Source of the DNA: Verrucomicrobiota bacterium
GTDB lineage: Bacteria > Verrucomicrobiota > Verrucomicrobiia > Limisphaerales > JACRJZ01
Assembly (NCBI GenBank): GCA_016219875.1
Contig: JACRJZ010000163.1
Location: 30,222-94,221 of the forward strand
Reading direction: 5' to 3'
DNA: 64,000 bases
Shown here: in pieces, positions 6,602-18,600 of the stretch
How positions within the stretch are numbered: position 1 is the first letter of the stretch
How the letters are laid out: every line of letters starts with the position of its first letter
The notes under the pieces: model-generated
The model's database searches: none
Told to the model about the DNA's origin: nothing
The model's input: only the letters and a program-made list of their open reading frames with translations
Translations under genes and position numbers: made by a program

Positions 6602-9277
6602 CTACCGGACTTCGACCACCGCTTCCTTCTCCACCGTCCGCACCGAGCCGTCGAGTCTCACACGTGCATCGCCGAAAGCGTGGAACACTCGAATCTGTTT
6701 GGACTGACTGAAGGGTTTTCCATCCAAGCTCCGCAGCGTGAACAGTGGGGCCTTTTCGTAGCTGAGTCCATTCCAGTTTCGCGCGTGGAAGGCCGCGAAC
6801 GCCGGGGACTCCACCACGAACCCAAACGGCGGCAGCATCACCTCACCGCCAAGTTTCGTCCGATGCCGGAAGTCCGCAGTCCCCATGTTCACCACCACAT
6901 CCATCGCGTTTGCGCCGCTGCCGAAGACGCTGCGTTGCACTTTGCGGTCGGGTGTGAGGAATTGGTGCTGCGTCAGCGGTACGCGCGAGGTCAGTTCGTT
7001 CAGCGGGGAGAGAATCTCGTGCGTGTTCTTCACGAAGCGATCCATCGCGTGCATCCCAGCGGCCCAACCGTTGTCGGCACGGACAAAGAGTCCGGCGTCA
7101 CCGCTTGGCTTTGAGGGCGTCCGCTCCGCTGGCTCGAATTCGATGCGGTCGCCGCTGACTTTGAGTTTGCCCACCAGCACGCGATGCTCGCCCGTGCGGG
7201 CCTCGGCCAGTGGCGGGCGCTCCAAGCCGGCCGCGGTGAACAATCCCATCCACACGTTGAACGTGCCCGTCAGTCCTTCCGGCACTGTCACGGTGAACGG
7301 GCCGTGCTTCACTTCGCCAACGGCCCACTGGGACACTGGCGGAGTGGGTGCGTAATCGTTCTGGAAGCGGATTTTGTCCGCGCCCTCCGTGAAGTGGACG
7401 AACACGCGCCAGTCGCCGGCGGCGGCTTGGTCCACGTTCCAGCGGTAGGTCATGCTGAAGCGGTTGGGCGCGGCTTGCTTGAACTCCGCCACTGCGGGAC
7501 GCAACTGGAGCGGCTCGGCCTGCGGCCGGGCATCGGTTTTCCAATACAGGTGCTGCGGGATGCTGTGGTAGTGGAGCGGCCGGCCGATGGCGATGTGGTG
7601 AAGCACGTACTCCGCAGCCTGCTCCGGCGAGTAGCCGTACTTGCCATACATGGCGATGCCGTCGCGATAGACCATTTCGAAGAGCGGCACGACGCTCGCG
7701 CCGAACTTCCCCGGATCAAGGTTGTGGTAGTACTTGCCGCTCACGCCCGTCAACCCCTCGAAGAAATCCGCGTGCGGGATGGCCCACTCGCGACCGCACT
7801 CGCTGCCGAAGCTGCCGAAGACCTCGCGGGCGTAGTCACTGATGACCTGCTTCCACTTCAGGTCGTCCAGCTTGGTCATGGGATGCGTCTTATCGAAACA
7901 TTCGTAGAGACCGGCGGCGTAGGTGGTGTCGATGAAATAGGAGTCCGCGCCGGAAAGCTTCTTCACGGCGACGAGGTTCTGCGGGCGTTTCGCCAGTTCG
8001 ACGGCCTTCTGTGCGCAAGTGATGTAAGCGCGCCCGCCGGCCCATTTGCCGCCTACGGTCAGCTTGCCGTCGGCGTTGCGGTTGACGAACTCCTCGTTCC
8101 ACGACGGCGAATCGCGGTAGATGTCCTGGTAATTGTCGTGAAGGCTCAGAAGGTAACCAAGCGCGCGGATACGTTTGCAGGCGTCGGCGAAGGCTGCGTC
8201 GCCGCCGCACTCCGGCGCGGTGGGCAAGATGTCCGGGTGCTGGTTGTCGTAGCCGCGATGAATCCAGCCGCCCAGGATGAAAAGAATGCGGTCGAGCTTG
8301 AGGTCGTTCTTCAGGTGCTCGGCGACTTGCGCGGCTTCGTCGAAGGTCCAGTTGACTCGCACCCGTTCCTCCTTCGTGCTCTCGTCATTCATGCTGCGGC
8401 TGAGCGTGCTCCAGAGCTTGAAGTTGGACGCGCCGAAATATTTAGCGCGGTCTGGGTGGCCTTTCAGCTTCTCGTCCCACTTCACGAGCCAGCCTTTCTC
8501 CGCAGCAATTTGCCGGTAGGCTTTGGCAACCGTTACGTAGTCCCCCTTGCCGAGCAGATGCAGCCGGAACGTTGTGGCGGACTTGCGCAGCGAAAGCGAC
8601 GGCAACAACGCCTGCCGCCCCTGGAGCCAGGGCGCGTTGGTGACGACACTCTTGAGTTCGAGCGTCACGTACGGATCGTCCCACGTCAGCAGCGCCGCTG
8701 CGCCGGCGTTCACGAAGCCGGCCATCGCCATGTGGCACCCTTCGTAATCGTAAGTGCCGAAACGCTGCGTGAAGGCTTTGCCGCTGTCCGCGGGGATGAA
8801 CAAGCCCTCGCGCACCGGCACCACGGCGTAGCCTTGGGCGGCGTCGGTGGTCCAGAGCGCCTCGTCGAGCAGGCGGACGCTTTCGGTGTTGAGCGCCGGG
8901 TCGGCTTGATAGCTGAAGTCCAACGCGCCTCCTGCCGCCGGCTTGAGGCGCACGAGGAGCACGGCGTGAGGTTGCTCCGCGAGCGGGCGGAACGTGACCT
9001 CCAACCCCTCGCCGACACGCCGGACTTCGCAGCGAGCCAGGGCCACCTGCTGCGGTCTGCCTCCGACGCCAAGGGTGGCCACGCCAAACCGCGCTTGTTG
9101 CGGATTGGACTGCCACCGCACGCCGGCTTGCTGGTCGAGAATCTCGTAACGGCCCGTTTCGGGGAAAAGGCTGAAGCGCATTTGGGCCGTTTCGAGAACG
9201 GCCGGTTCGGCGAGCGCCGCACCGCAGGCAACAATTCCAAAGCCGAACACCAAGGAGAGAAGGGCGATTCGTGTCAT
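6602..9277 (-). CDS. Secreted glycoside hydrolase-like protein (DUF5696-like)
   Basis: An 891-residue exported protein: residues 1-23 form a signal peptide (MTRIALLSLVFGFGIVACGA...). The middle (about residues 280-600) looks like a TIM-barrel glycosidase: RILFILGGWIHRGYDNQHPD, GYLLSLHDNYQDIYRDSP, ADSYFIDTTYAAG and HADFFEGLTGVSGKYYHNLD contain the acidic and aromatic residues expected near a sugar-binding site. The N-terminal 250 residues resemble the beta-sandwich that precedes such barrels. The overall shape resembles DUF5696/GH101-like proteins, but the polysaccharide substrate cannot be inferred. The 184-base gap to the pilT gene contains nothing recognisable. Confidence 0.6.
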   Translation of the reverse strand: MTRIALLSLVFGFGIVACGAALAEPAVLETAQMRFSLFPETGRYEILDQQAGVRWQSNPQQARFGVATLGVGGRPQQVALARCEVRRVGEGLEVTFRPLAEQPHAVLLVRLKPAAGGALDFSYQADPALNTESVRLLDEALWTTDAAQGYAVVPVREGLFIPADSGKAFTQRFGTYDYEGCHMAMAGFVNAGAAALLTWDDPYVTLELKSVVTNAPWLQGRQALLPSLSLRKSATTFRLHLLGKGDYVTVAKAYRQIAAEKGWLVKWDEKLKGHPDRAKYFGASNFKLWSTLSRSMNDESTKEERVRVNWTFDEAAQVAEHLKNDLKLDRILFILGGWIHRGYDNQHPDILPTAPECGGDAAFADACKRIRALGYLLSLHDNYQDIYRDSPSWNEEFVNRNADGKLTVGGKWAGGRAYITCAQKAVELAKRPQNLVAVKKLSGADSYFIDTTYAAGLYECFDKTHPMTKLDDLKWKQVISDYAREVFGSFGSECGREWAIPHADFFEGLTGVSGKYYHNLDPGKFGASVVPLFEMVYRDGIAMYGKYGYSPEQAAEYVLHHIAIGRPLHYHSIPQHLYWKTDARPQAEPLQLRPAVAEFKQAAPNRFSMTYRWNVDQAAAGDWRVFVHFTEGADKIRFQNDYAPTPPVSQWAVGEVKHGPFTVTVPEGLTGTFNVWMGLFTAAGLERPPLAEARTGEHRVLVGKLKVSGDRIEFEPAERTPSKPSGDAGLFVRADNGWAAGMHAMDRFVKNTHEILSPLNELTSRVPLTQHQFLTPDRKVQRSVFGSGANAMDVVVNMGTADFRHRTKLGGEVMLPPFGFVVESPAFAAFHARNWNGLSYEKAPLFTLRSLDGKPFSQSKQIRVFHAFGDARVRLDGSVRTVEKEAVVEVR

Positions 9278-9340
9278 GTGATTTCAGATTGCCGGGGGCC
9301 GACGAATATTCAGCCGTTCTGGGAGCCAATGGCCAAACCC

Positions 9341-9419
9341 CGTAGCGGCGTCTCGGCAGAGCGCCGCCCTGCTCGGATTCCGGGCCAACAAGCGCAGTGC
9401 TCTGCCGGGACGCCGCGAC
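9341..9419. repeat. Inverted repeat of the GTAGCGGCGTCTCGGCAGAG family, copy 1
   Basis: The left arm at 9342-9367 (gtagcggcgtctcggcagag...) pairs with the imperfect right arm at about 9394-9418 (...tctgccgggacgccgcgac). The same arm sequence returns as a nearly perfect pair at 61170-61263 and as a single arm inside the xdhC-like gene at 63949-63973. Confidence 0.8.
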
Positions 9420-9478
9420 AACCACGAGGTGCGGCCAACGGCTCCTGGCGCGGGCCATTTTTATTCCTGAATTGGACG

Positions 9479-9507
9479 TTGACTCAGATTGGCATCGCTG
9501 CTACAAG
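9479..9507 (+). promoter_or_regulatory. Sigma70-like promoter candidate for the 3,238-residue protein
   Basis: TTGACT at 9479-9484 is separated by exactly 17 bases from TACAAG at 9502-9507. It is the best -35/-10 match upstream of the gene at 9700 and would give a leader near 185 nt. Only visual consensus matching supports it. Confidence 0.35.
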
Positions 9508-9699
9508 CACGATCAACCTTAAAAAGCATTCCATGAATTTCAGCTCGCGAGCACCGCGGCGGAGGCACTCATTCCTTTCAACCATCGCGAACGACCACCC
9601 CGTTCCAAGCTTAATCATGCGGCGGGCCGCGCTCTGCCACAGAGCCGCACTGGCGAGACTCGGGAACCGCTGCTCTCAACCCAAAAACCAACAACCCAC

Positions 9700-12600
9700 A
9701 TGAAAACGACAACACGCATCCTGACGCTGGTGATAGTCATCGCTGGCTTTGCCGCCATCAGTCCAGCCGCCACCGTCACTTGGGATGGCGGTGGTGATGG
9801 CGTCTCGTGGCACGCCGCCGCCAATTGGATCGACGATCGGTTGCCCGCCTCCACCAACGACGTCGTCATCAACGTGCCGACCAACGTGACGGTCGTCTTC
9901 TCGAACGGCAGCGTCACCGTGCGCAGCGTCCGGTGCGAGGGCGGATTCAGTCTCGCCGATGGCACGCTGACGGTCACGTCCAGCAACTCGCAGTTCAACG
10001 GTCCGTTCACCATCACCAACGGCGCCACGCTGGTCGTGCGCGGCGCAGGTACGGAACTGACGGTCAACGGCCCCACCGCGTACAGCGGCGGCAGCCTTCA
10101 GCCGCAGCAAGGCGGCATCTTGCGCCTGCCCGAATTGCGTCGCATCGAACTCACCAACCAGCATTTGACCTTCAACGTGGCAGGCGCCGGTTCCACCCTC
10201 GATCTATCCTCAGTGACGAACGTGGCTTTGACCGGGCGCATCCTGAACATCTACGCGACGAGCGGCGGGAAGATCGACCTGTCCAAGGCCCAGATCACGT
10301 CGTTGACAGCGGATGTCTATGTGGATGCAGGCTTGCTCGACCTGTCTGCGGTGTCTGGCTCCGGCATCCCCTCGGGTTCCAGCCTGGAGGTGCGCAACGG
10401 AGGAGAGATCCGTATGCCGGGGTTGACGGAGCTGACGAACACGCAGCTCGCGATTCGCGGCCCGGGCTGCCGCTTCCCCACCGACAGGCTGAAGGCGTTT
10501 CTCAATGGCACACTGACGGTCCAACGATCCACCAACGATTTCTCGAACCTGACCAACCTGCTGGGAAGCTGGATCAACCTCGAGCTTGACTCCGCCCTGG
10601 TGCTGACGAACGTGACCTCGCTGTCCATGACGATCGGTTCGGTGTCCTTTTCTGCCCGCGGACCGCGATGTCTGCTGGACCTGTCCGGAGTGACGAACGT
10701 CGTGGCGGGCTACTGGTTCTCGCTGAGTACGTACAACGGCGGGGTGATCAACCTGTCCCGGGCGCAGATACCCGACGGACAACTGACGGTGTGGGCCGAC
10801 GGGACCGGGTCGCTGGTGGACCTTTCGGGCCTGCAGAACCGCTGGAGTGAAAGCCCCACTTCCACGTGGGATCTGCACGCGAGCGACGGCGGCGTGATTC
10901 TCCTGCCGAACATCACCGAACTCAATCGGGCGGACCTAAGCATCGCAGACACGGGAGTCATTGCTTTCGGCCCCCTTCATGCCCTCACTCAGAGCGCAGT
11001 GCGCGTTGACGGGACCACCGTCGCGCTGACCAACCTGGTCAATACGCTCGGCACCACCTTCACCTATCAGAACGGCGGCCAGATCGTCTTCCCGCCCGCC
11101 GTGGATCTCGTCGTGCCCGAGGTCCAGGGGCCTTCGGCAGTCGTGGCCGGACAGCTCATTGAGCTGAGTTGGACCGTGCGTAATGAAGGCACGAATCCCG
11201 CCAGCGGTTCGCGCGCCGACGCTGTTTATCTGTCCACCGACCGCGCGGTGGGCAACGACGTGTTCCTCGGGCATTTCTCTTCGACCGAACCTCTGCCCGC
11301 TGGAGCCACGGGTTCCGTCACCAACACCCTCATTGTGCCGTCCAGCCTCGACGGGACCTTCTATTTCATCGTGGCGGCCGACAGTCTCTACCAGTTCTAC
11401 GAAGGCGCGGGCGAAACGAACAACACGTTCATCACCACGAACACGATCAGTATTTCCGCCCCGGACTTGCAGGTGCAGTCCGTCACAGCGCCGAGTGCGG
11501 CGCAGTTCGGCTCGACCGTGGACGTGACGTGGGTGGTGAAGAACACCGGCTCCGCCTCGGCCAGCCAGGTTTGGAGCGATCGGCTCTACCTCACGACGAA
11601 CAGCAGCAGTCTCGCCGGCGCCACCGTTTTGCGAACGCTGCCGGCACGCGGCGCGCTGGGACCGGAAGCCAGCTACACCAACACGCAGCCCGTGACGCTG
11701 CCGCAGCAGGCTGGGATGCTGCCGGGCACCTACTTCATCCTCGCCGCCACGGACTGGAACAACACCCAACCCGAATCGAACGAGGCGAACAACCTCGGCA
11801 GTCGCACGGTCAATCTGACTTTGGGACCGTTGCCGGATTTGCGCGTGACCCAAGCCATTGCTCCGCCCACCGCGACGCCCGGTCAGCCGGTGCCATTGGT
11901 TTGGGCCGCCGCCAATCAGGGAACTGCTGCCGCCACAGGCCGGTGGAGCGAGGCGATCTCGTTCTTCAACGCGAATAACTCGATGGAAACAGCGGCCGTG
12001 CTCGACTTCACCAACGACCTCGCCGCCGGCGACACGCTGTGGCGCACCCAAGCGGTGGTTTTGCCGCTGACCTTCCCGGCGGGAACAAACCAGCTCATCG
12101 TCAGAGTGGATGCCTGGGACGAGGTGTTTGAACTGGATGAAGACAACAACGTTTTGCTGATAACCAATCTCACCCTCATCCCCGCGTCTCTTTCCCTGCA
12201 AGTTCCGCTGACGCAGGTCGAAGAGAGCGCCAGCAGTCCCATCCTGGTGACGCTCGCCCGGAATGACCATCTCGATCAACCGCTCCTCATCACGCTCTCG
12301 GTCAGCGACACGAACGAACTTAGCCTGCCGGCGTCCGTACAGATGCCCGCAGGCATGTCCATCGGTACGGTTGAGCTCAGTGTGTTGCGGGATGGACTCG
12401 TGGACGGCCCGAAGCCGGTGACTATCACCGCTTCTGCGCCGGGTTATCCGAGCGCGCAACAAACCGTGACCGTGCTGGATGTGGACGCCCCGCAACTCAC
12501 ACTCTCACTCACGTCCAGCAACGTGCTGGAAGGAAGTTCGCTGCCGGCGACGGTGAGCAGTCCGTTCGCCGCCGCCAATGCGCTGACCGTGTTCCTGGAA

Positions 12601-15600
12601 ACTTCCAACCCGAACCAGTTGTCCGTCCCGGCCAGTGTGATCATCCCTGCTGGATCGAACTCATGCGCTTTCCAGATCACCCCGTTCGACGACACGCAAA
12701 TCGAACTGCCCGCCGACTACACGGTTCGGGCGGCGGCCATCGGCCATCTGTCTGCGGCGGCCAGCGTGACGGTGTTCGACAATGACCTGCCCGCTGTCGG
12801 TCTCTCGCTGGCGCGGACGAGCATCAACGAGGGTGACGGGATTCAGGCCACGCTCGCCACGGTCGTGCGTAGCATCGTGAGTGATCGCGCGCTGACCATC
12901 GAATTGGCCAACAGCGATCCGACGGCCGTGAGCGTGCCTACCCGCGTCGTGATTCCGGCGAATCAGGCGATGGCCACGTTCGCCGTGGCCGCCGTGGACG
13001 ATGCCGTTGACCGTGGTCCGCGAACCGTCGTGTTGACGCCGTATGTGCTGGCCACCAGCCAGAACGTGCGCCTGGCTCAGGGTAATTCCGCCAGCCTGAC
13101 CGTGCTGGACAACGACGGCCCGGCGCTGCGGGTGGCCGTGATGAAGAAGTTGGTGGGTGAGGGATTGAACCCCGCCACGACTGCGACCGTGTCGCGCAAC
13201 ACGCCTGCCACGAACGCGCTCCTGGTGACGCTGGAGTCGAGCGACCTCAGCGAAGCCACCGTGCCGCCGACCGTCACGATTCCAGCCGGTCAGACGAGTC
13301 AGACCTTCACGATGGCCAGCCTGAACGATGCGACGAATGACGGCAACCAGACCGTGATCCTCACCGCCAGCGCGCCCGACTTCACGCCGGGTTCGGACAT
13401 CGTGGTAGTGACCGATCTCGCATTGCCTGACTTGATCGTGGAGAGCATCGCGGGGCCAGCGACCGCCGCTACGGAGGAATACGTGACCGTCAATTGCCGC
13501 GTGTCCAATCAGGGCCTGGCAACCACCGCCACGAACTTCCTCACGCGAATCTATTTCTCCTCCGATGCCCTCATTGGCGACGACACGCTGGCGGGGGAGT
13601 TCCAATTCCAAGGCGTGATTCCGCCGGGCCAGTACTTCGAGCAGGCACTCCAGGTGCGCTTGCCGCAAACGGTCGGAGACCTCTGGCTGGTGGCGCAAAC
13701 CGACGTGGAGCAGCGTATCCCCGAGGCGCTGGAAGACAACAACGCCAGCATCAGTGCCGCCCCCATCCAGGTCAGAGTTGCCTACGGGGCCTATGTGCAA
13801 ACCAGCCTCACGAGCGCGCCGGCCGGAACGCCAGTGCCGCTCACGGGAAGAGCCACGAACAGCTTTGGCGGCGGTGCGCCGTTCAGACTGGTCAACATTC
13901 ACCTGTGGGTGCGCGGGATGGAACGGGTGATTTCTGCCCTCACAGACTCCGACGGGAACTTCACCGCGACGTTCCAGCCGCTCGCGAACGAAGCCGGCAC
14001 GTATGAAATCTTCGCCACGCATCCGGTCGTGGGGCAAGCCGCCGGGCAGGACACCTTCACCTTGCTGGGGATGCAGGCCGATCCGACGACCGCTTCGCTG
14101 AAGATCATCGAACAAACGAGCGCCACGAGAACCGTGCGCCTGGAGAACTTGGGCGACGTGCCGTTGACCGGCCTCGACGCGACTGTGCTCAGCCAACCGA
14201 ATGGTCTCGAAGTCACGCTGCGTTTGGAAGAAGCCGGCGCCTCCGAGCCGGCGCAAACCCGTAGCGCAGATTTCCAATCTGCCGTATCGCAGGTTTTCAA
14301 CCTGCAGACCGCCGTGAAAGCTCCCGCGCCCAGCCGACTGCAAGTCGGCGATACAGCAGACTACAAGTCTGCGCTACCAGCTTCGCCGAAAGACGGCGCG
14401 ACGACGCTGCCCGGAAGCGGAGCGTTGAACCTCATTTGCACCTTTAACGCCGGCCTCGGGGCAAGCGCAGGCCCGGCGCAAATCCGCGTGACCAGCGCGG
14501 AAGGGGCCTCCGTGGACATCACCTTCAACCTCACCGTGGAGGAGTTGCGGCCCCGCTTGGTGGCCAACCCGCCCAGCTTGTTGTCCGGCATGGTGCGCGG
14601 ACAGCAGCGCGCCGTGGAGTTCGAGGTGGTAAACCAAGGCGGCCTCGCCACCGGGCCGCTCACCGTGGCGTTGCCTCTGGTGACGTGGCTGCAAGTCGCC
14701 TGCACCAATCCGCTGCCGCCCCTCGCGCCCGGCGAAACGAACCGCGTCACGCTATTACTCACACCGGACGCCGGCCTGCCACTGGGCCCCTACACCGGCG
14801 GGCTGGTTCTGAGCAGCAGCAACGCTTCGCTCCAGGTGCCCTTCGAGTTCCGCGCCCTCTCGGAAGCCAGGGGAGATTTGCTGGTCACCGCGGTGGACGA
14901 ATTGACCACCTTTGCCGAAGGCGCGCCCAAGGTCGTCGGGGCCAAGGTGGTGGTTCGCGATCTTCTCACCCGGGCTGAAGTGGGCGGCGGGCTTACGGAC
15001 ACGAATGGGCAATGCTTGTTCATCCAGTTGCCTGAAGCCGTGTACGAAGTCGAGGTCACGGCCCAGAAGCATCAGGGCAACCGGCTCACGGGCCGCGTGC
15101 TGCCCGGCCAAACCAACGCAGTCGAAGCTTTCCTGTCGTACCAAGCCGTCCAGTATTCGTGGTCCATTGTGCCCGTGGCCACGGAAGACCGCTATCGCGT
15201 GAGCGTCGAGACGGTCTTTGAAACGGCCGTGCCCATCCCCGTGGTGACGGTCGAACCGCGTCGCATAGACTTGGCCACGATCACCAACGACACCGCGCAG
15301 GTTGAGCTGCGAATCAGCAATCACGGCCTGATCGCCGCGCAGAACATGCGGTTGCGGCTGCCGACGCATCCGGACTGGGTGTTCTCCACGCTGGTGACGA
15401 ACATTGGCACCTTGCCAGCCCAGAGCACACTCACGCTCCCGGTGCTGATTGCGAAGAAGTCGGCGTCCAGCCCAGCCTCGCCTAACCGAAGTCCGAAAGA
15501 TGGCGGAGCACCCGGCCCGTGCAGTGCGCCATTGCATGTAGGGTGGGAACTCGAGTGCGGGGACCGAAAGCTCGACTATTCCACCCAGGTAACCGCCGAC

Positions 15601-18600
15601 AACGCCCGCCCGGATTGCGGGAGCTGGCATCCGTTGATCGGATGGTGCTGTATCACGGGCGACACAGAGTATGGCCCTCCAGGGCCTCGCGACTCCGGGG
15701 GACCCGGTGTACCCAATATTTATGCCCCGTTCGAGTTTCAATGCTCGCCGAGCCTGTGTGAGTGTGGCTGGTGGCCGCGGCTCTGCATCGAAGGTTCGGT
15801 GTCGATCAGCCCCGATGGATTGGCGAACAAGCTCAAGGACAAGATTCTCGCGCTGGTGGGCACCACCACCGGGGTGCTCGTCCGGGACCCGGAGATCACC
15901 GTGCAGGCGGGCGGCAGTCTGTGTTCGTGCTGCGAAAACAGTCATGTGTCGTGGGAGGGAGAAGCGTCGGCGAGTGCTTCCATCAAGGTCACGGTGGCGA
16001 TCGGCCTGGTGGGCGAGTTCGAGGTGCCAGAGGTTTCCGGTTGGACGAACTTGGCTGCCCATGCTTATGGCGTCATTGGCTTGGAACTCAAGTTGGAGGG
16101 CAGTGTTTCCATTAACGCTTCGCGGGCGTGCAACGGGCCAGTGAGCCTGTGCCTGGAAGGCGAAGTGACGCTCCAGGCCCTCGCGGGCGCAACGGGCGAG
16201 GTCGAAGTCTCGGCCAAGCCTCTCCAGCCAACCATGGTCGGAACGAACGCCTACTTCCCGGACTTCTCCGGCAAGATTTCGGGTCAGTTCGGAATCTCGG
16301 GGAATTTGACGGCCAAGGTGAGCGGCTGTCTGGACGAAAACGGCGAGAGTGAAATCGGCATGGAACTCTGCGGACAGGTCTGGTTTCGCGCGAATTGCTC
16401 GGGGAGCATCTCAGCGACAGTGCCTGTGGCCGCCGGCGGCGGCACCAACGATGTGGAAGTCAGCGCGAGCATGTCGCTGAATTGGGACCGGAAGCTCTGG
16501 GAAGCCGGCGAGTGCGGAGAAGATAAAAAACGCGCGCCCAAGGACGATGGCGGAGGTTCCGGCGTCACCCCAATCAGCCGGAGTGATGTTCTCTTGTCGG
16601 ATGCCGCCTTGCACGCGCTCTTCGGCCATACACCGCTGCCCAGCTCCGGGGTCTGCGCCCACGTAAAGGTGCGCCTGGATCAGGATGCGGTGGTCAGCCG
16701 CGATGCCTTCCATGCCAGCCTCACGCTGGACAACTCCGCCGACACGCCGTTGGAGCAAGTCCAGGTATTGCTGACGGTCCAGGACGCCGGCGGACTCGAC
16801 ATGACGGAGCGATTCAGTATTGCGCCACCCACGCTCGAGGGCGTGACGGCCGTGGATGGCTCGGGACTCATTGCCGCCGGTGCGAGTGGCAGCGCCGGAT
16901 GGGAGATCATCCCTGGCGACAACGCCGCCTTGACCGAGCCTACCGCCTACTTTGTATCGGGCCACATCCGCTATGTGCAGGAGGGAGAGGCCACCACCAT
17001 ACCGATCACACCCACCCGAATCTACGTCCTGCCCAGCCCGAAGTTGCGGCTGGATTACTTCCACGAGCGCGACGTTTTTAGCGACGATCCGTTCACTGAC
17101 GAAATCGAACCGGCTGTGCCCTACAGTCTCGCCGTGCTCGTGCAGAACACGGGCGAGGGCACGGCGTACAACTTCCAGATCAAGTCGGCCCAGCCGCGGA
17201 TCGTGGAGAACGAAAAGGGCCTGCTGATCGACTTCAAGATTCTCGCCACCGAAGTCGCCGGGAAGAACCTCGTGCCTTCGTTGACCGCGAACTTCGGCGA
17301 CATCACGAACCATCAAACCACCGTGGGCCGTTGGTTGATGACTTCGACGCTGCAAGGTCATTTCGTTGACTACAGCGCCACCTTTGAGCACGTGAACGCC
17401 CGGGGCGAAACCCGGCCTTCGATTCTGGATCAAGTCACGATTCACGAGATGATCCATCTGGTGCAAGCCGGCGGCACGTTCGAGGACAGCATGCCCGACT
17501 TCCTCGTGAACGACGTGCCTGATCCCTACGGGCGGCCGGACACGCTCTGGTTAAGCGACGGCAAGGCGCTGCCGGTAAGCATCGTCGAGCAGGCCACGCA
17601 CGATGGCGCGCCCAACTCGGGCGACTTGGTGGTTCACCTCACCGCCACGTTGCCGGAGCAGTGGAGCTATTTGCGCGTGTTTGATCCGGGCAATGGAGGC
17701 TTCCGCCTGAGTCGAGTGGAACGCTCGGATGGCACAGTCATCCCGCTGGGAGTCAACGTCTGGACGACGGATCGCACCTTCACCGGCTTGGGCCGGCGGC
17801 CCACGCGCGAAAACATCCTGCACCTGCTCGATCATCACACCAACACCACCGCCGAGGTTTACACGCTCACCTACGTGCCCTTGCCGGCGGTCGATCTCAC
17901 GGCGCCCAGCAGCCGCGTGGCGACGCTCCCGTCCGAGAGCACCAGCCAGATTCCGGTCGCGTGGAACGGCGACGACAACACCGGCGGCAGCGGCCTGGCG
18001 CTGTTCGACGTGTTCGTCTCCGAGAACCGCGGCCCGTTTGTGCCATGGTTGCAGCAAACGACGCTCAACGGCGCCATCTACGCCGGCGCGCACGGCGGCA
18101 CGTACGCCTTCTACACCGTGGCGACGGATCGCGCGGGCAACCGCGAGGCCGCCCCGACGACGCCCGACGCCACGACGATCGTCACCCTCAGCAACCGCCC
18201 GCCGGAACTCCCCGTGCTGGCAGATCAGTTTGTGGATGAAGGCCGCGAATTCACCTTCACCGTCGCCGCAACAGACCTCGACCTGCCGAACGACTGGCTG
18301 ACCTTCAGCCTCAGCGGCGCGCCTGCCGGCATGAGCATCAACCCGGACACCGGCCTCATCCGCTGGCTCACCGGTGAAGGCCACGGCCCCGGCACCAATC
18401 CTGTGACCGTGATCGTGCGCGACAATGGCCTGCTGGCCCTGAGCGCAACCAGCGTGGTCAGCGTGGTCGTGCGGGAGGTCAACACCGCCCCGACGCTCGC
18501 GCCCATCGCCAACCGCACCATCAACGAAGGCTTCGCGCTGGCCATCACCAACGCAGCGACAGACCCCGATCGCCCGGCCAACTGGCTCGCCTACACCCTC

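Larger units (their letters stand above)
9278..9699. other. 422-base intergenic region between divergent genes
   Basis: This gap separates the secreted glycosidase (minus) from the 3,238-residue protein (plus). It holds a palindromic repeat at 9341-9419, a sigma70-like promoter candidate at 9479-9507 and about 190 bases of untranslated leader. The leader has a small hairpin GCTCT...AGAGC near 9634-9648 but no T-run, so no terminator is proposed. Confidence 0.6.

Noticed and set aside
9600..9665. Possible further copy of the GCAGAGCGCC-type repeat before the 3,238-residue gene
   Set aside because: Only short stretches (gcgctctgcc) agree; arms do not pair over the family length.
7184..9703. 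839-codon plus-strand frame opposite the secreted glycosidase-like gene
   Set aside because: No signal peptide or motif, shadow composition, and it ends in the leader of the next gene.
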